Origin: Pseudomonas sp. CFBP13508
GTDB taxonomy: Bacteria > Pseudomonadota > Gammaproteobacteria > Pseudomonadales > Pseudomonadaceae
DNA length: 64,000 nucleotides
Reading direction: 5' to 3'
NCBI RefSeq assembly: GCF_005233515.1
Contig: NZ_QFZZ01000001.1
Location: 27,319 to 91,318 of the forward strand
The notes under the pieces are model-generated. The model made no database searches and was not told where the DNA came from. It worked only from the letters and a program-made list of their open reading frames with translations. The position numbers and the translations under genes were made by a program. Shown here piece by piece: positions 16,410 through 24,780 of this stretch. The first letter of the stretch is position 1; each line of letters begins with the position of its first letter.

Positions 16410-16835
16410 ATGAGCCTTTCACCTTTCCACCTCGCCATCCCGGTCTACGATCTTGCCGCTTGCCGGCGTTTTTACGGTGAAGTGTTCGGCCTGGAGGAGG
16501 GCCGATCCAGCGCGCAATGGGTCGACTTCAACTTCTACGGCCACCAATTGGTCATCCACGAACAGCCGAAAACGGCTGCCCAGCGAAGCGTCAACAGCAA
16601 CCCGGTAGACGGTCACGACGTACCGGTCCCGCACTTCGGCATCATTTTGCAGTGGGAGCAATGGGAAGCACTGGCCGAGCGACTGAAGTCATTCGGCACG
16701 CAATTCGTGATCGAGCCCTACATTCGATTCAAGGGTCAGGTCGGCGAGCAGGCGACCATGTTTCTGCTCGATCCCTGCGGCAATGCGCTGGAATTCAAGG
16801 CGTTCAAGGACATGAGTCAGGTGTTTGCCAAATGA
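16410..16835 (+). CDS. VOC-family (glyoxalase/dioxygenase-fold) protein
   Basis: A 141-residue protein made of two beta-alpha-beta-beta-beta modules. Putative metal ligands: His in [11 protein letters not shown] (~7), the His of VPHFGIIL (~75) and Glu in [12 protein letters not shown] (~128), the last being the canonical VOC end motif. The closest look-alikes are single-domain proteins annotated as glyoxalase or bleomycin-resistance family. It stands alone with a ~160-bp upstream region; the convergent LysR pseudogene begins at the next base. Substrate unknown. Confidence 0.85.
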   Translation: MSLSPFHLAIPVYDLAACRRFYGEVFGLEEGRSSAQWVDFNFYGHQLVIHEQPKTAAQRSVNSNPVDGHDVPVPHFGIILQWEQWEALAERLKSFGTQFVIEPYIRFKGQVGEQATMFLLDPCGNALEFKAFKDMSQVFAK

Positions 16836-17750
16836 TCACAGCGTAGTGATCTGGCCGTTGCGATCGCGTTCATAAACCTTGGTGGCCTGCAGCTTTTCCT
16901 TCAGCCAGCGCTCGGCGGTGCCCAGCGGCCGTTGGCGTGCCCATAACAGGTCGACGCCGATTTGCCAGTCGGTATGCGGGTACGCCGACAGCTGCAACTC
17001 GACCAGTTCGCCATTGCCCAGTTCACGCTGGATCAGTTGGCGCGGCAAGGTCGCCCAGCCGAGGCCGGCGCGGACCATTTCCAGCAGGGCCAGATAGCTT
17101 TCCGCTTGTCACAGTTGCGTCGAACGCAGGTATTCACTGCTCGGCAGTTTGCTGGCGTGCGCACTGAACGCCAGGCGCCGGTGCACATGCAAATCGTCGA
17201 AGGTGACGTTGTCCAGTTTCGCCAGCGGATGATCGGGATGGCAGACGTGCAGCATGATCAGTTTGCCCAGTTGCTGGAACGCCAGTTCCCGAGGATAGCC
17301 CGGCTGCGAAAACGCCACGCCCAGCACCGCCTCGCCACTGCTGACCAGTTCGCTGACATCGCCGTAGACCGGGTGACGAATGATCAGATCGACAAACGGG
17401 AAGGCCTGCTCGAACGCTTGCAGCACCGGCATGATCGGGCCGTACGGCGTTTCAATCGCCAGGGTCAGGCTCGGTTCGACGCTATCGGAAAGGCAATCGG
17501 CGTGGGCCTCGAACGTCATGCAGCGCTCCAGTACCGCCTCTGCCTGCACCAGCAATTTGTGCCCGCTGGCGGTGAGGGCAGGGCTGCGATTGCGGCGGTC
17601 GAACAGCTCTACGCCAAGGTCGGTTTCCAGATTGGCGATCGCTGCGCTGATAGTCGATTGCGTCTTGCCCAGCTTGCGCCCGGCGGCGGAGAACGAGCCG
17701 CTTTTCACCACCTGGACGAACATCAGCAACTGATCGAGTGAGAAGCGCAC
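16836..17750 (-). pseudogene. LysR-family regulator interrupted by an in-frame TGA
   Basis: Reads as a full LysR protein of ~304 residues with one TGA at 17109-17111. The first part has the HTH (LLMFVQVVKSGSFSAAGRKL, then TQSTISAAIANLETDLGVEL) and most of the sensor domain. After the stop the same frame continues QAESYLALLEMVRAGLGWATLP to the normal C-terminus. The homologous position is commonly Trp, so TGG to TGA is likely. I place the start at GTG 17750 after GGAG; an ATG at 17834 is also open. Divergent from the purine permease at 17953, its probable target. It could be a real nonsense mutation, a base-call error or a leaky UGA-C stop. Confidence 0.85.
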
Positions 17751-17952
17751 GCGGTGTACTCCGAGGTTGAGCGAGACGGCGATTGTGCCGCGTCTTTGCC
17801 ATCGAAAAAAGCGATGGTTGCCAATTTGTTTCATCGTTAAAAACATTCAAGGATGACCTCGCGTCTTCGAACGCCGGGGCCGATTCTCTCTGTGCATCTG
17901 TCCCTGAGCGCCCGCGATTACAACCAACGCTGCCCCTTCAGGAGCTTGTGCC

Positions 17953-19293
17953 ATGACTACACAACGCGTTCACCCGGTCGATGAGGTGTTGCCCCTGCGG
18001 CAGCTTTTCACCTTCGGTCTGCAGCATGTTCTGGTGATGTATGCGGGAGCGGTGGCGGTGCCGCTGATTCTCGGCAGTGCGATGGGGCTGACGTCGGCTC
18101 AGGTGGTTTTACTGATCAACGCCAACCTGCTGACGTCCGGTGTGGCGACGCTGATTCAAACTCTCGGCTTCTGGAAGTTTGGCGCGCGTTTACCATTGAT
18201 TCAGGGCTGCTCGTTCATTGCGCTGGCGCCGATGATCATGATCGGCAAGGAGTTCGGCCTCAGCCAGATCTTTGGGGCGGTGATCGCCGCCGGCTTCCTG
18301 ACCATCGCACTGGCGCCTGTGTTCAGCCGCTTGCTGCGATTCTTTCCGCCCGTGGTGATTGGCAGCCTGATCACCATCATCGGTATCTCACTGATGCCGG
18401 CGGCGGCAATCTGGCTGGGTGGCGGTAATCCCGATTCGCCTGACTTCGGTCGCCCGGCCAGTCTGCTGCTGGGCCTGGCCACGGTCAGTGTGACGCTGGT
18501 GATTTATGCGAAATTCAGCGGTTTCATCGGCAACCTCAGCGTGCTCATCGGCTTGTTTGTCGGCAGCCTGATCGCTGCCGCCTGCGGCATGACGCACTTC
18601 AATCGGGTCAGCGAGGCGGCGTGGTTCGAGTTGAGCGCGCCAATGGCGTTCGGTGCGCCGGAATTTTCTCTGGTACCGATTCTGATCATGACCCTGGCGA
18701 TGCTGGTGATCATGGCCGAGACCACTGGCAACTGCCTGGCCATCGGCAAACTGGTCGGCAAACCGACTACGCAGCAGACCCTCGGCAACGCCTTCCGCGC
18801 CGACGGCTTGTCGACCATGCTCGGTGGCCTGTTCAACAGTTTTCCCTATAACGCCTTCACGCAAAACACCGGCCTGATTGCACTTTCGAGCATCAAGAGC
18901 CGCTTCGTCGTCGCGGCCGCTGGCGCGATCATGGTGCTGATGGGCTTGTTCCCCAAGCTCGGCGCGTTGATTGCGGCGGTGCCCACTCCAGTGCTGGGCG
19001 GCTGCGCGATCGTCATGTTCGGCATGACCACGGTGGCGGGCATTCAGGAACTGTCACGGGTGCAGTTCGAAGGCACACGCAACGCCATTATTGTTGCGGT
19101 GTCGGTCAGCGTCGGCGTCCTGCCAATGTCGTTTCCGGCCCTGTTCGAACATGTCGGCCCGACGCTGAAACTGGTGCTCGACAGCGGCATTTTCCTCGGT
19201 GCGATCACCGCCATTCTGCTCAACCTCTTGCTCAACAAACAAAAACCATCGACCGACGCCGTCGGCGCTTCCACGGCCGAACTGGCCGACTGA
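17953..19293 (+). CDS. NCS2-family purine (xanthine/uric-acid type) permease
   Basis: A 446-residue, ~14-helix inner-membrane symporter. NCS2 signatures: LFTFGLQHVLVMYAGAVAVP (the GLQHVL motif), LIQGCSFIALAPM, and in helix 8 MAETTGNCLAIGKLVG with the substrate-binding Glu, followed by GLFNSFPYNAFTQNTGLI. The helix-10 motif NTG is that of the xanthine/urate group rather than the uracil group. It imports a purine base with protons. It starts 200 bp from the divergent LysR gene and precedes a nucleoside/guanine-type deaminase by 33 bp, forming a purine salvage unit. Confidence 0.92.
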   Translation: MTTQRVHPVDEVLPLRQLFTFGLQHVLVMYAGAVAVPLILGSAMGLTSAQVVLLINANLLTSGVATLIQTLGFWKFGARLPLIQGCSFIALAPMIMIGKEFGLSQIFGAVIAAGFLTIALAPVFSRLLRFFPPVVIGSLITIIGISLMPAAAIWLGGGNPDSPDFGRPASLLLGLATVSVTLVIYAKFSGFIGNLSVLIGLFVGSLIAAACGMTHFNRVSEAAWFELSAPMAFGAPEFSLVPILIMTLAMLVIMAETTGNCLAIGKLVGKPTTQQTLGNAFRADGLSTMLGGLFNSFPYNAFTQNTGLIALSSIKSRFVVAAAGAIMVLMGLFPKLGALIAAVPTPVLGGCAIVMFGMTTVAGIQELSRVQFEGTRNAIIVAVSVSVGVLPMSFPALFEHVGPTLKLVLDSGIFLGAITAILLNLLLNKQKPSTDAVGASTAELAD

Positions 19294-19326
19294 CATTTGT
19301 CTTTTCTCACTGCCCAGGAGTTACCC

Positions 19327-19836
19327 ATGAATCAATTCACTCAGCTTGTTCCGGCCGGCGTCAGCGATCTGGACCTGGCATTGCTGCGCCAGACCATCGC
19401 CCTGTCGCAGGCGTCGAAACAACGTGGCCGGCACCCGTTTGCGGCGCTGGTGGCGGACCGCGACGGCAAGGTCATTGCCGAAGCGGGCAACAATTCGATG
19501 CCGCCGGAGGGTGATCCCACCCAGCATGCCGAACTGGTCGCGGTCGCTGCGGCGGCGAAGCGGTTGTCACCCACGGAGCTGGAGGCGTGCACGCTGTACA
19601 CCAGCGCCGAACCTTGCTGCATGTGCGCGGGCGCGGTGTATTGGACCGGTGTCGGGCGAGTGGTGTACGCGTTATCGGAGCATGCGTTGCTCGGACTGAC
19701 CGGCGATCATCCGGAGAACCCGACGTTCTCGTTGCCGTGTCGCGAAGTGTTTGCCAGAGGGCAGCGCACGGTGAGCGTTTTCGGGCCGATGCTGGAGGCA
19801 GAGGCGGCTGAACCGCATAAAGGGTTCTGGTCTTAG
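19327..19836 (+). CDS. CMP/dCMP-type deaminase, probable guanine deaminase
   Basis: A 169-residue cytosolic zinc hydrolase. The active-site motifs are DPTQHAELVAV (His-Ala-Glu, zinc ligand and proton shuttle) and SAEPCCMCAGAVYWTGVGRVVYA (Pro-Cys-x-x-Cys, the other zinc ligands). Length and the C-terminal region (GPMLEAEAAEPHKGFW) fit the bacterial guanine deaminase/nucleoside deaminase branch, which converts guanine to xanthine. The ATG at 19327 follows CAGGAG. Co-transcription with the purine permease fits uptake followed by deamination. Confidence 0.9.
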   Translation: MNQFTQLVPAGVSDLDLALLRQTIALSQASKQRGRHPFAALVADRDGKVIAEAGNNSMPPEGDPTQHAELVAVAAAAKRLSPTELEACTLYTSAEPCCMCAGAVYWTGVGRVVYALSEHALLGLTGDHPENPTFSLPCREVFARGQRTVSVFGPMLEAEAAEPHKGFWS

Positions 19837-19845
19837 TTGTTATGG

Positions 19846-19895
19846 ATCGTTCCCACGCTCCTGCGTGGGGATGCATCCGCTGACGCTCTGCATCA
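19846..19895. repeat. short double-hairpin intergenic repeat
   Basis: CCCACGC-TCCT-GCGTGGG (19852-19869) is followed at once by GATGCA...TGCATC (19870-19894). Sequences reading CGTTCCCACGCTCTGCGTGGG are a familiar dispersed element of fluorescent Pseudomonas genomes, distinct from REP. It may end transcription of the deaminase gene. The remaining ~120 bp to 20014 contain only the methyltransferase ribosome site. Confidence 0.6.
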
Positions 19896-20014
19896 CTTTT
19901 ACTTCGTCGGGATGACATCCACACATTCCCCAGCGGAATGCCCCCCATGAAATCATTGGATTTTTCTTCTCCACGCTCACCGCGTAGCGTGTCGCAAAGA
20001 CAAGGAGAATCGCC

Positions 20015-20749
20015 ATGACCCAACCCGCCACTGACGCCGCCGGCAAATTCGACACCTCCCGCGCCAATGAATATGCCCGGCAAAGCCGCATTGCCCTCGC
20101 TGGCTACGATGCCTGTCACGACCTGTCGGCCTGTATGCTCGCCGCCAGCCTTGGGCAGTCGCGTCCGGCAAACGTGCTGGTGGTGGGCGCGGGGGGCACT
20201 GCGCAGGAAATTATCGCGATGGCCGCGCTGGAGCCGGATTGGCACTTCACTGCGGTTGATCCTTCCGGGCCGATGCTGGATGCTGCGACCGAACATCTGC
20301 GCGCCAATGATCTATTGCACAGAGTCCAGATACATCTCGGTCATGTCGAAGACTTGCCGGCCGACGCATCTTTCGACGCCGCCACCCTGATCGGTGTACT
20401 CCACCACCTGGGCGGTGACGAGGCCAAGCAACAAATACTGCGCTCCATTCAGGCCCGCCTCAAACCCGGCGCGCCATTGATCGTGGCCGGCAATCATTAC
20501 GCTTACGCCAGTCAGCCGTTGCTGCTGCAAGCCTGGAGCCAGCGCTGGCGACAGCAGGGCGCAACCGCTGACGAGGTGCAGGCGAAGCTCGGGAAGATCT
20601 TGCAGGGCGCTGATCCGCCGCACTCGGAGGCGGCGGTTCAAACATTGCTGCATGACGCCGGATTCGGCGATGCAACACGGTTTTTCAGCAGTCTGTTCTG
20701 GGGCGCCTGGCTGACGTGCAAGCTCAGCCAGGCGACCCGACTTGCCTAA
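20015..20749 (+). CDS. class I SAM-dependent methyltransferase
   Basis: A 244-residue cytosolic enzyme. Motif I is ANVLVVGAGGTAQEIIAMA (~53-71; glycine-rich SAM loop VGAGG), motif II the acidic FTAVDPSGPMLDAA (~78) and motif IV SFDAATLIGVLHHLG (~121). The C-terminal lid ends HSEAAVQTLLHDAGFG and SLFWGAWLT. The general shape resembles UbiE/Coq5-like small-molecule methyltransferases. AAGGAGAA lies upstream of the ATG. It is monocistronic and convergent with the small gene at 20746 (4-bp overlap). Substrate unknown. Confidence 0.85.
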   Translation: MTQPATDAAGKFDTSRANEYARQSRIALAGYDACHDLSACMLAASLGQSRPANVLVVGAGGTAQEIIAMAALEPDWHFTAVDPSGPMLDAATEHLRANDLLHRVQIHLGHVEDLPADASFDAATLIGVLHHLGGDEAKQQILRSIQARLKPGAPLIVAGNHYAYASQPLLLQAWSQRWRQQGATADEVQAKLGKILQGADPPHSEAAVQTLLHDAGFGDATRFFSSLFWGAWLTCKLSQATRLA

Positions 20750-20994
20750 GTCTCCGTCCAGTCCAGCGCTGCCGTCTCGCGCCACTTCACGTCGGTGATC
20801 CCATAGCGCTCGGCCTGGGGTTTGGAAACCACTTTCAACGGTGGTTTACCCGGTTTCGGAATCGGCGCAATACCGGCGTCACAGCTCGCCCAATGCCAAG
20901 CGTCGGCGTTGCGCATACTCTTGGCGCGGATGACGAATGATTTTGGCTGGTCGTGATGTTTGTATTCGATGACGAAAATATCGGTGCTACGCAT
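20746..20994 (-). CDS. small conserved Pseudomonas protein (DUF6555-like)
   Basis: An 82-residue soluble protein with the phrases FVIEYKHHDQPKSFVIRAKS, NADAWHWASCDAGIAPIPKPG and ERYGITDVKWRE. I associate this pattern with a Pseudomonas-restricted family (DUF6555), but cannot confirm the number. The frame opens further upstream; ATG 20994 is chosen because GAGGAA precedes it and the conserved part begins there. Function unknown. The next upstream gene on this strand is the small membrane protein at 21079-21318. Confidence 0.7.
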   Translation of the reverse strand: MRSTDIFVIEYKHHDQPKSFVIRAKSMRNADAWHWASCDAGIAPIPKPGKPPLKVVSKPQAERYGITDVKWRETAALDWTET

Positions 20995-21078
20995 GAGTTC
21001 CTCCTTACGCTCATACGTAAATGATTTTGTCCGACAAGAAAAATTCAAAGGATTTTCTGGCCGGATGATCAGCGTCAT

Positions 21079-21318
21079 TCAGCGCTCTAAAACGCGGTTC
21101 TTCATGAAACCGCGCAGGTTCATCAGGAACAGGCAAAGCTGCAGAACGATCAGCGCGTAAGCCCCGGCATGGACGCCCCAGATCACCCACAGCAAATTGC
21201 TCAGACTGAAACAAACGAAACCGCTCATGCGCCGTTGCGGTCGTTGCGAACCGATCAGCCAGGCGGCCAGAACGGTGACCAGCATCGCCGGCCATTGCAC
21301 CCAATCCAGATATGCCAA
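21079..21318 (-). CDS. small three-helix membrane protein
   Basis: A 79-residue protein with three hydrophobic segments: WVQWPAMLVTVLAAWLIGS, FVCFSLSNLLWVIWGVHAG and YALIVLQLCLFLMNLRGF. The pattern SGFVCFSLSNLLWVIWG recalls half-transporters of the PnuC/SemiSWEET size class, but no specific motif decides this. It lies upstream of the DUF6555-like gene on the same strand. Transport or envelope role possible; function unknown. Confidence 0.7.
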   Translation of the reverse strand: MAYLDWVQWPAMLVTVLAAWLIGSQRPQRRMSGFVCFSLSNLLWVIWGVHAGAYALIVLQLCLFLMNLRGFMKNRVLER

Positions 21319-21422
21319 CGCTCTGTCCTCTGCACAGATTTTTTGATACGGAAAGGGTACACAGCAACCGAAGGATGGTCACCGCCCGCACGGCTCTGCG
21401 TCGCAATGGCGGTGAAGAAGGT

Positions 21423-21446
21423 TTCGCCCGGCAGAAGCCGGGCGAA
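21423..21446 (-). terminator. strong hairpin downstream of the MBL-hydrolase gene
   Basis: TTCGCCCGGC and GCCGGGCGAA form a perfect 10-bp stem with a 4-nt loop, 17 bp after the leftward stop at 21463. The U-tract is weak, so termination is likely but not certain. Confidence 0.5.
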
Positions 21447-21462
21447 GATTTCAGGCGCGCAA

Positions 21463-22395
21463 TCAGTAATCCCAAATCGCAGGTATCCAACGGAAAGCAG
21501 CACCATTGATCGCGACCCTACCCACCGAAGGGAAGGCCAGATGCGTGGCGACGAACAGCTCGCCGCTGGCGGCGGCTTCCTTGAGCATGCGCACGCGCAC
21601 TTCCACCGATTTGGCCGGATCGTGTTCGAAACCGTTGTGCCAGTCGGGGTGATCGAACGCCACCGGGAACAACGCGTCACCGGCAAAGGTCAGGCGCTCG
21701 CCACCGGAGTTGACGTAGACCACGCAGTGCCCTGGCGTATGACCACCGGTGAGTTTTGCAACTACGCCAGGTGCAACCTGGCATTCGTCTTCGAAGATGT
21801 GCAATTTGCTTTCATAGTGGTCGATGAACGCGTTGGCGGTGCTGCGCAGGACGTCTGGTACTGGTGCGGGCATGTCGGTGCTGGTGAAGTCTGGCGTGGA
21901 CCAGAAATTCACTTCGGCAGCGGTGACGTGGATGCGTACGTCTTGACGCAGACGGCTCTTCACCGAGTCGACCAGCAGGCCGCCGATATGGTCCATGTGC
22001 ATGTGCGTGATGACGATATCAGTGATGTCGGCGAGATCCACCCCGGCAGCGGCCAGGCGCTTGGGGAACTGCCCGGCACGCGGAAAACCGGGGAATTGGC
22101 CACCGAGGCCGGCGTCGACGAGGATGACTTGTTCGCCGCTACGCACCACCAGCACGTTGAGCGCCCAGTCAAAGGCGTCAGGGCCCAGATACATTTCCTT
22201 GAACCAGGCGGCACGGTCGGCGGGGTCGGCATTGGTTGACATGGTCTGGGTCGGCAACGGCAACACGCCGTCGCTGATCACCATCACGTCAATGTCGCCC
22301 AGGCGCAGGGCGTAGCGCGACGGCACCAGTTCTTCGCTTTGGGTTTGCAGGGCCACCGCGCGGTTGGCGGTGAAGGAATCCAGATGCAGGGTCAT
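21463..22395 (-). CDS. MBL-fold metallo-hydrolase
   Basis: A 310-residue protein. The metallo-beta-lactamase signature ITHMHMDHIGGLL (~136) gives the HxHxDH zinc set. The later His is in TGGHTPGHCVVYVNS (~222), the bridging Asp in LTFAGDALFPV (~240) and the last His in ATHLAFPSVGRV (~285). This arrangement is the lactonase/AiiA-like or general MBL hydrolase type. Family members open lactones or cleave thioesters or other esters; quorum quenching is only one option. It lies 40 bp downstream of an FAD oxidoreductase gene, so the two are probably an operon. Confidence 0.88.
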   Translation of the reverse strand: MTLHLDSFTANRAVALQTQSEELVPSRYALRLGDIDVMVISDGVLPLPTQTMSTNADPADRAAWFKEMYLGPDAFDWALNVLVVRSGEQVILVDAGLGGQFPGFPRAGQFPKRLAAAGVDLADITDIVITHMHMDHIGGLLVDSVKSRLRQDVRIHVTAAEVNFWSTPDFTSTDMPAPVPDVLRSTANAFIDHYESKLHIFEDECQVAPGVVAKLTGGHTPGHCVVYVNSGGERLTFAGDALFPVAFDHPDWHNGFEHDPAKSVEVRVRMLKEAAASGELFVATHLAFPSVGRVAINGAAFRWIPAIWDY

Positions 22396-22435
22396 GGTGT
22401 TCTCTTTGTTTTCAGGGCTAAAGCGGAGGGTGAAA

Positions 22436-23638
22436 TCAGGCTACAGGGATCAGCGGATCGGCGGCCGCGAGGGCAGCGCGACGATCTGCGGCGGGCGGGT
22501 AGATCCACACCGTGTTGATCTGCGTCTTCAGCTCTTTGGCTTCGGCCTTCACCAGCTTCAGCTGACGATCCCAGCCTTCCGTGTACACCGCGCCCCAGGC
22601 GCCCAGATCCAGGCAAGTCACGTACTTGGGCTGGCGATACATTGTCGGAGCGACGCCGAGGAGATCGGCGGCGGCGTTGTTGCCGGCGTAGCGACCCAAG
22701 CTGATCGCGTGCTGGCAAGACATCGCGGCATAGTTGCCGAGGTCGTCTGTGGCGGCGCGAGCGACATCACCAGCGGCAAAGACGTGATCGATGCCTTGCA
22801 CCTTGAGGTTGCCATCGACGTGCAGGCGGCCCTGGCCATCGCGTTCGGCGTCGAGTTGTTCGGTGAGCGGGCTGGCGCGGAAACCTACGGTCCAGATCAC
22901 GGTGTGGCTTTCGATGTGGCGGCCATCGGCGAGGGTGACGCCATTGGCATCCACAGCGGCAACGCTGGCATCGACGATCCATTCGATACCCAGGTCATTG
23001 GACGCCTCGATGATCGACGGGCGAATGCCATCACCCATGGTCGCGGCGATGTCCTTGCTGCGATCGACAATGATCACGCGCAGGTCTTGATCCTCACCGA
23101 TGATCGCACGCAGGCGCGCCGGCATTTCCGTCGCGGTTTCGATCCCGGTGAAACCGCCACCGGCGACCACCACGGTGTTGCGGGCAACGCTGGCCGGTTG
23201 GTCGGCGAGGGCGATGAGATGACGTTCCAGACGCGCCGAGGATTCGATCTGATCGACATCGAACGCATGCTCCTTGAGCCCTGGAACCGGCGGCCGTGCG
23301 AGCTGGCTGCCACTGGCGAGAACCAGCCGGTCGTAGCTCAGTTGACCCGGACGCCCGGCCTCGTCGCGGTAACCGATTCGGCGCGCCTCGGCGTCGATGC
23401 TGTCAGCGGTACCTTTGACGAAACGCACGCCCACTGCATCGAGCAACGCGTCGAGCGGCGCGTACATGCTGTGCACGTCCGGCTCGTAGAAACGCGGGCG
23501 AATGCGCAGCTCGGCTTGCGGGGCGAGCAGCGTGATCTCGACATCCTGACGGGCATGCATATCCAGCAAACGCGCGGCGCTCAACGCACTCCACAGCCCG
23601 CCGAATCCCGCACCGATGACCAATAATTGCTGTTTCAT
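22436..23638 (-). CDS. NAD(P)/FAD-dependent oxidoreductase, NDH-2-like
   Basis: A 400-residue flavoprotein. The N-terminal FAD dinucleotide fold is LLVIGAGFGGLWSALSAARL (5-24). The second Rossmann fold for NAD(P)H is NTVVVAGGGFTGIETATEM (~154), and the FAD-ribityl motif is DHVFAAGDVARA (~285). Layout and length fit type II NADH dehydrogenases and related quinone reductases. The C-terminus is shorter than respiratory Ndh and shows no obvious membrane helix. First gene of the pair with the MBL hydrolase. Physiological acceptor unknown. Confidence 0.87.
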   Translation of the reverse strand: MKQQLLVIGAGFGGLWSALSAARLLDMHARQDVEITLLAPQAELRIRPRFYEPDVHSMYAPLDALLDAVGVRFVKGTADSIDAEARRIGYRDEAGRPGQLSYDRLVLASGSQLARPPVPGLKEHAFDVDQIESSARLERHLIALADQPASVARNTVVVAGGGFTGIETATEMPARLRAIIGEDQDLRVIIVDRSKDIAATMGDGIRPSIIEASNDLGIEWIVDASVAAVDANGVTLADGRHIESHTVIWTVGFRASPLTEQLDAERDGQGRLHVDGNLKVQGIDHVFAAGDVARAATDDLGNYAAMSCQHAISLGRYAGNNAAADLLGVAPTMYRQPKYVTCLDLGAWGAVYTEGWDRQLKLVKAEAKELKTQINTVWIYPPAADRRAALAAADPLIPVA

Positions 23639-23942
23639 AATGTGCTCCCTGACGCTGATGGATGGATGACACCCGAGCCCGACGCGGACTCTGGCGTGAC
23701 GATCACTGGCCGCCGCAACTGCTTGCCGTACTGCCTGGCGCTCAATCGTTCGCCGTCGAGAGTCATGCTAGGGCGCGGAGGCTGCGTGCGCAGTTGTCCA
23801 TCGGTGTGCGTGGGGTACGCATGGGTGGAAGAGGGGTATACGAAGGTATGGGGGGGCGAGGTGGGAATACCGGGCGAGGTGTTGTTCGAAACGAACATCG
23901 CCGCGCAGGGCGCCAGCACGCCTGCACGGCCGATGCCGTTGT
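23639..23942. other. intergenic region without a supported gene
   Basis: About 300 bp between the flavoprotein start and the DUF6124 stop. Short frames on both strands lack ribosome sites and recognisable sequence. A G-rich stretch (GGGGGGGCGAGG around 23850) is the only unusual composition. It presumably holds the promoter of the flavoprotein/MBL operon, but I cannot place one. Confidence 0.5.
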
Positions 23943-24302
23943 TCAGTCGGTGGGCACTACGTTATCCAACCCTTTGTTGACGGCCAATTCCCCCAGCATG
24001 ACCACCTGTGCAATGCCTAACAGCGTATTGCGCCGTGAGCCTTCCAGCATCCCGGCGAAATCACCGAGCATCACCGTGGCGGACGCCAGGGATTCGCACG
24101 CATTGACCAGCAAGGATTCGGTGTCGGATTCCGGGTTGACCATAAACAGCGTGTTGGGACTGTAAGGCGTGGCGTTGACCTTGGCCGGCGCGAGGTAATG
24201 GTCGAGCGCGCGCTCGGCGGCGTCATGAAGTTTTTTTGAATGGAAGGATTCGTAAGGCGATACCGGGTCGGTGACCGGCGGATGGGGCGGTGTCTGTGAC
24301 AT
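23943..24302 (-). CDS. DUF6124-family protein
   Basis: A 119-residue soluble protein. Shared features with the copy at 41212 are DPVSPYES near the N-terminus, KKLHDAAERALDHYL (~25-40), NPESDTESLLVNACESLASA (~62) and RRNTLLGIAQVVMLGELAVN (~93). This is a mainly alpha-helical Pseudomonas-specific family (DUF6124) of unknown function, usually found in several copies per genome. It follows a second, start-codon-less DUF6124 gene (24418-24780) on the same strand, 115 bp downstream. The DNA between them has a GCGCCAC/GTGGCGC hairpin. A GGAG site precedes the ATG. Confidence 0.82.
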   Translation of the reverse strand: MSQTPPHPPVTDPVSPYESFHSKKLHDAAERALDHYLAPAKVNATPYSPNTLFMVNPESDTESLLVNACESLASATVMLGDFAGMLEGSRRNTLLGIAQVVMLGELAVNKGLDNVVPTD

Positions 24303-24417
24303 CAGCTGAAACTCCGATGAGAGCGGCTTGAGCGTCTGGATAAGAGGATGCCGCGCCACAGCAGTGGCGCGTCCGCTGGCAGTGAGGGAGCATGCCCCCT
24401 CGTGCCTGGGTTGCCAG

Positions 24418-24780
24418 CTAGTTCGACACGCGTCGGCTGTCGAGCACGCGATTGACGATCAGCTCACTCAACATGATCATCTGTTGCAACATCAGCAGCG
24501 ATCGACGCTGTGGGTGATCAATCACGCCGCCGATTTCGCGGGCCATGTCATTGGCGGCTGTCAGCGATTCAGAGGCTTCGACGAGCAGCGTTTCCTTATC
24601 CACCGTCGGGTCAATGAGAAAGATCCTGCCTGGCTGGCGCTTGGGAATGGTGGTTTTGAGCGTCTGAGGGTCGAGGTAAAAGTTGATGGCGCGAGCGGCC
24701 GCATCTTTTATCCGCTGAGGTTCCAGAGCAGGGTCGTACGGGATTGAATCGGCTTCCGGCGGGTTTGGGGTTACTTTGAT
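24418..24780 (-). pseudogene. DUF6124-family paralogue lacking a normal start codon
   Basis: The frame encodes ~120 residues homologous to the DUF6124 gene at 41212: KVTPNPPEADSIPYDP, then DAAARAINFYLDPQ, then the core DKETLLVEASESLTAANDMA and RRSLLMLQQMIMLSELIVN. Where the relative at 41212 has ATG-TTC-AAA-GTC after TAGGAG, this copy has TAGGAGCTTC followed by ATC-AAA-GTA. No ATG, GTG or TTG lies in frame between the upstream stop and codon ~61 (a GTG at 24603). Either the start was lost, or an ATC start is used. The body shows no other lesion, suggesting recent decay or non-standard initiation. Confidence 0.75.

Noticed and set aside
21169..23626. Long plus-strand frames (356 and 420 residues) opposite the MBL hydrolase and flavoprotein
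   Set aside because: Shadow frames; the minus strand has HxHxDH and dinucleotide-binding motifs at the right positions.
23627..23980. 117-residue plus-strand and 94-residue minus-strand ORFs in the gap before DUF6124
   Set aside because: Low-complexity translations without ribosome sites or recognisable motifs.
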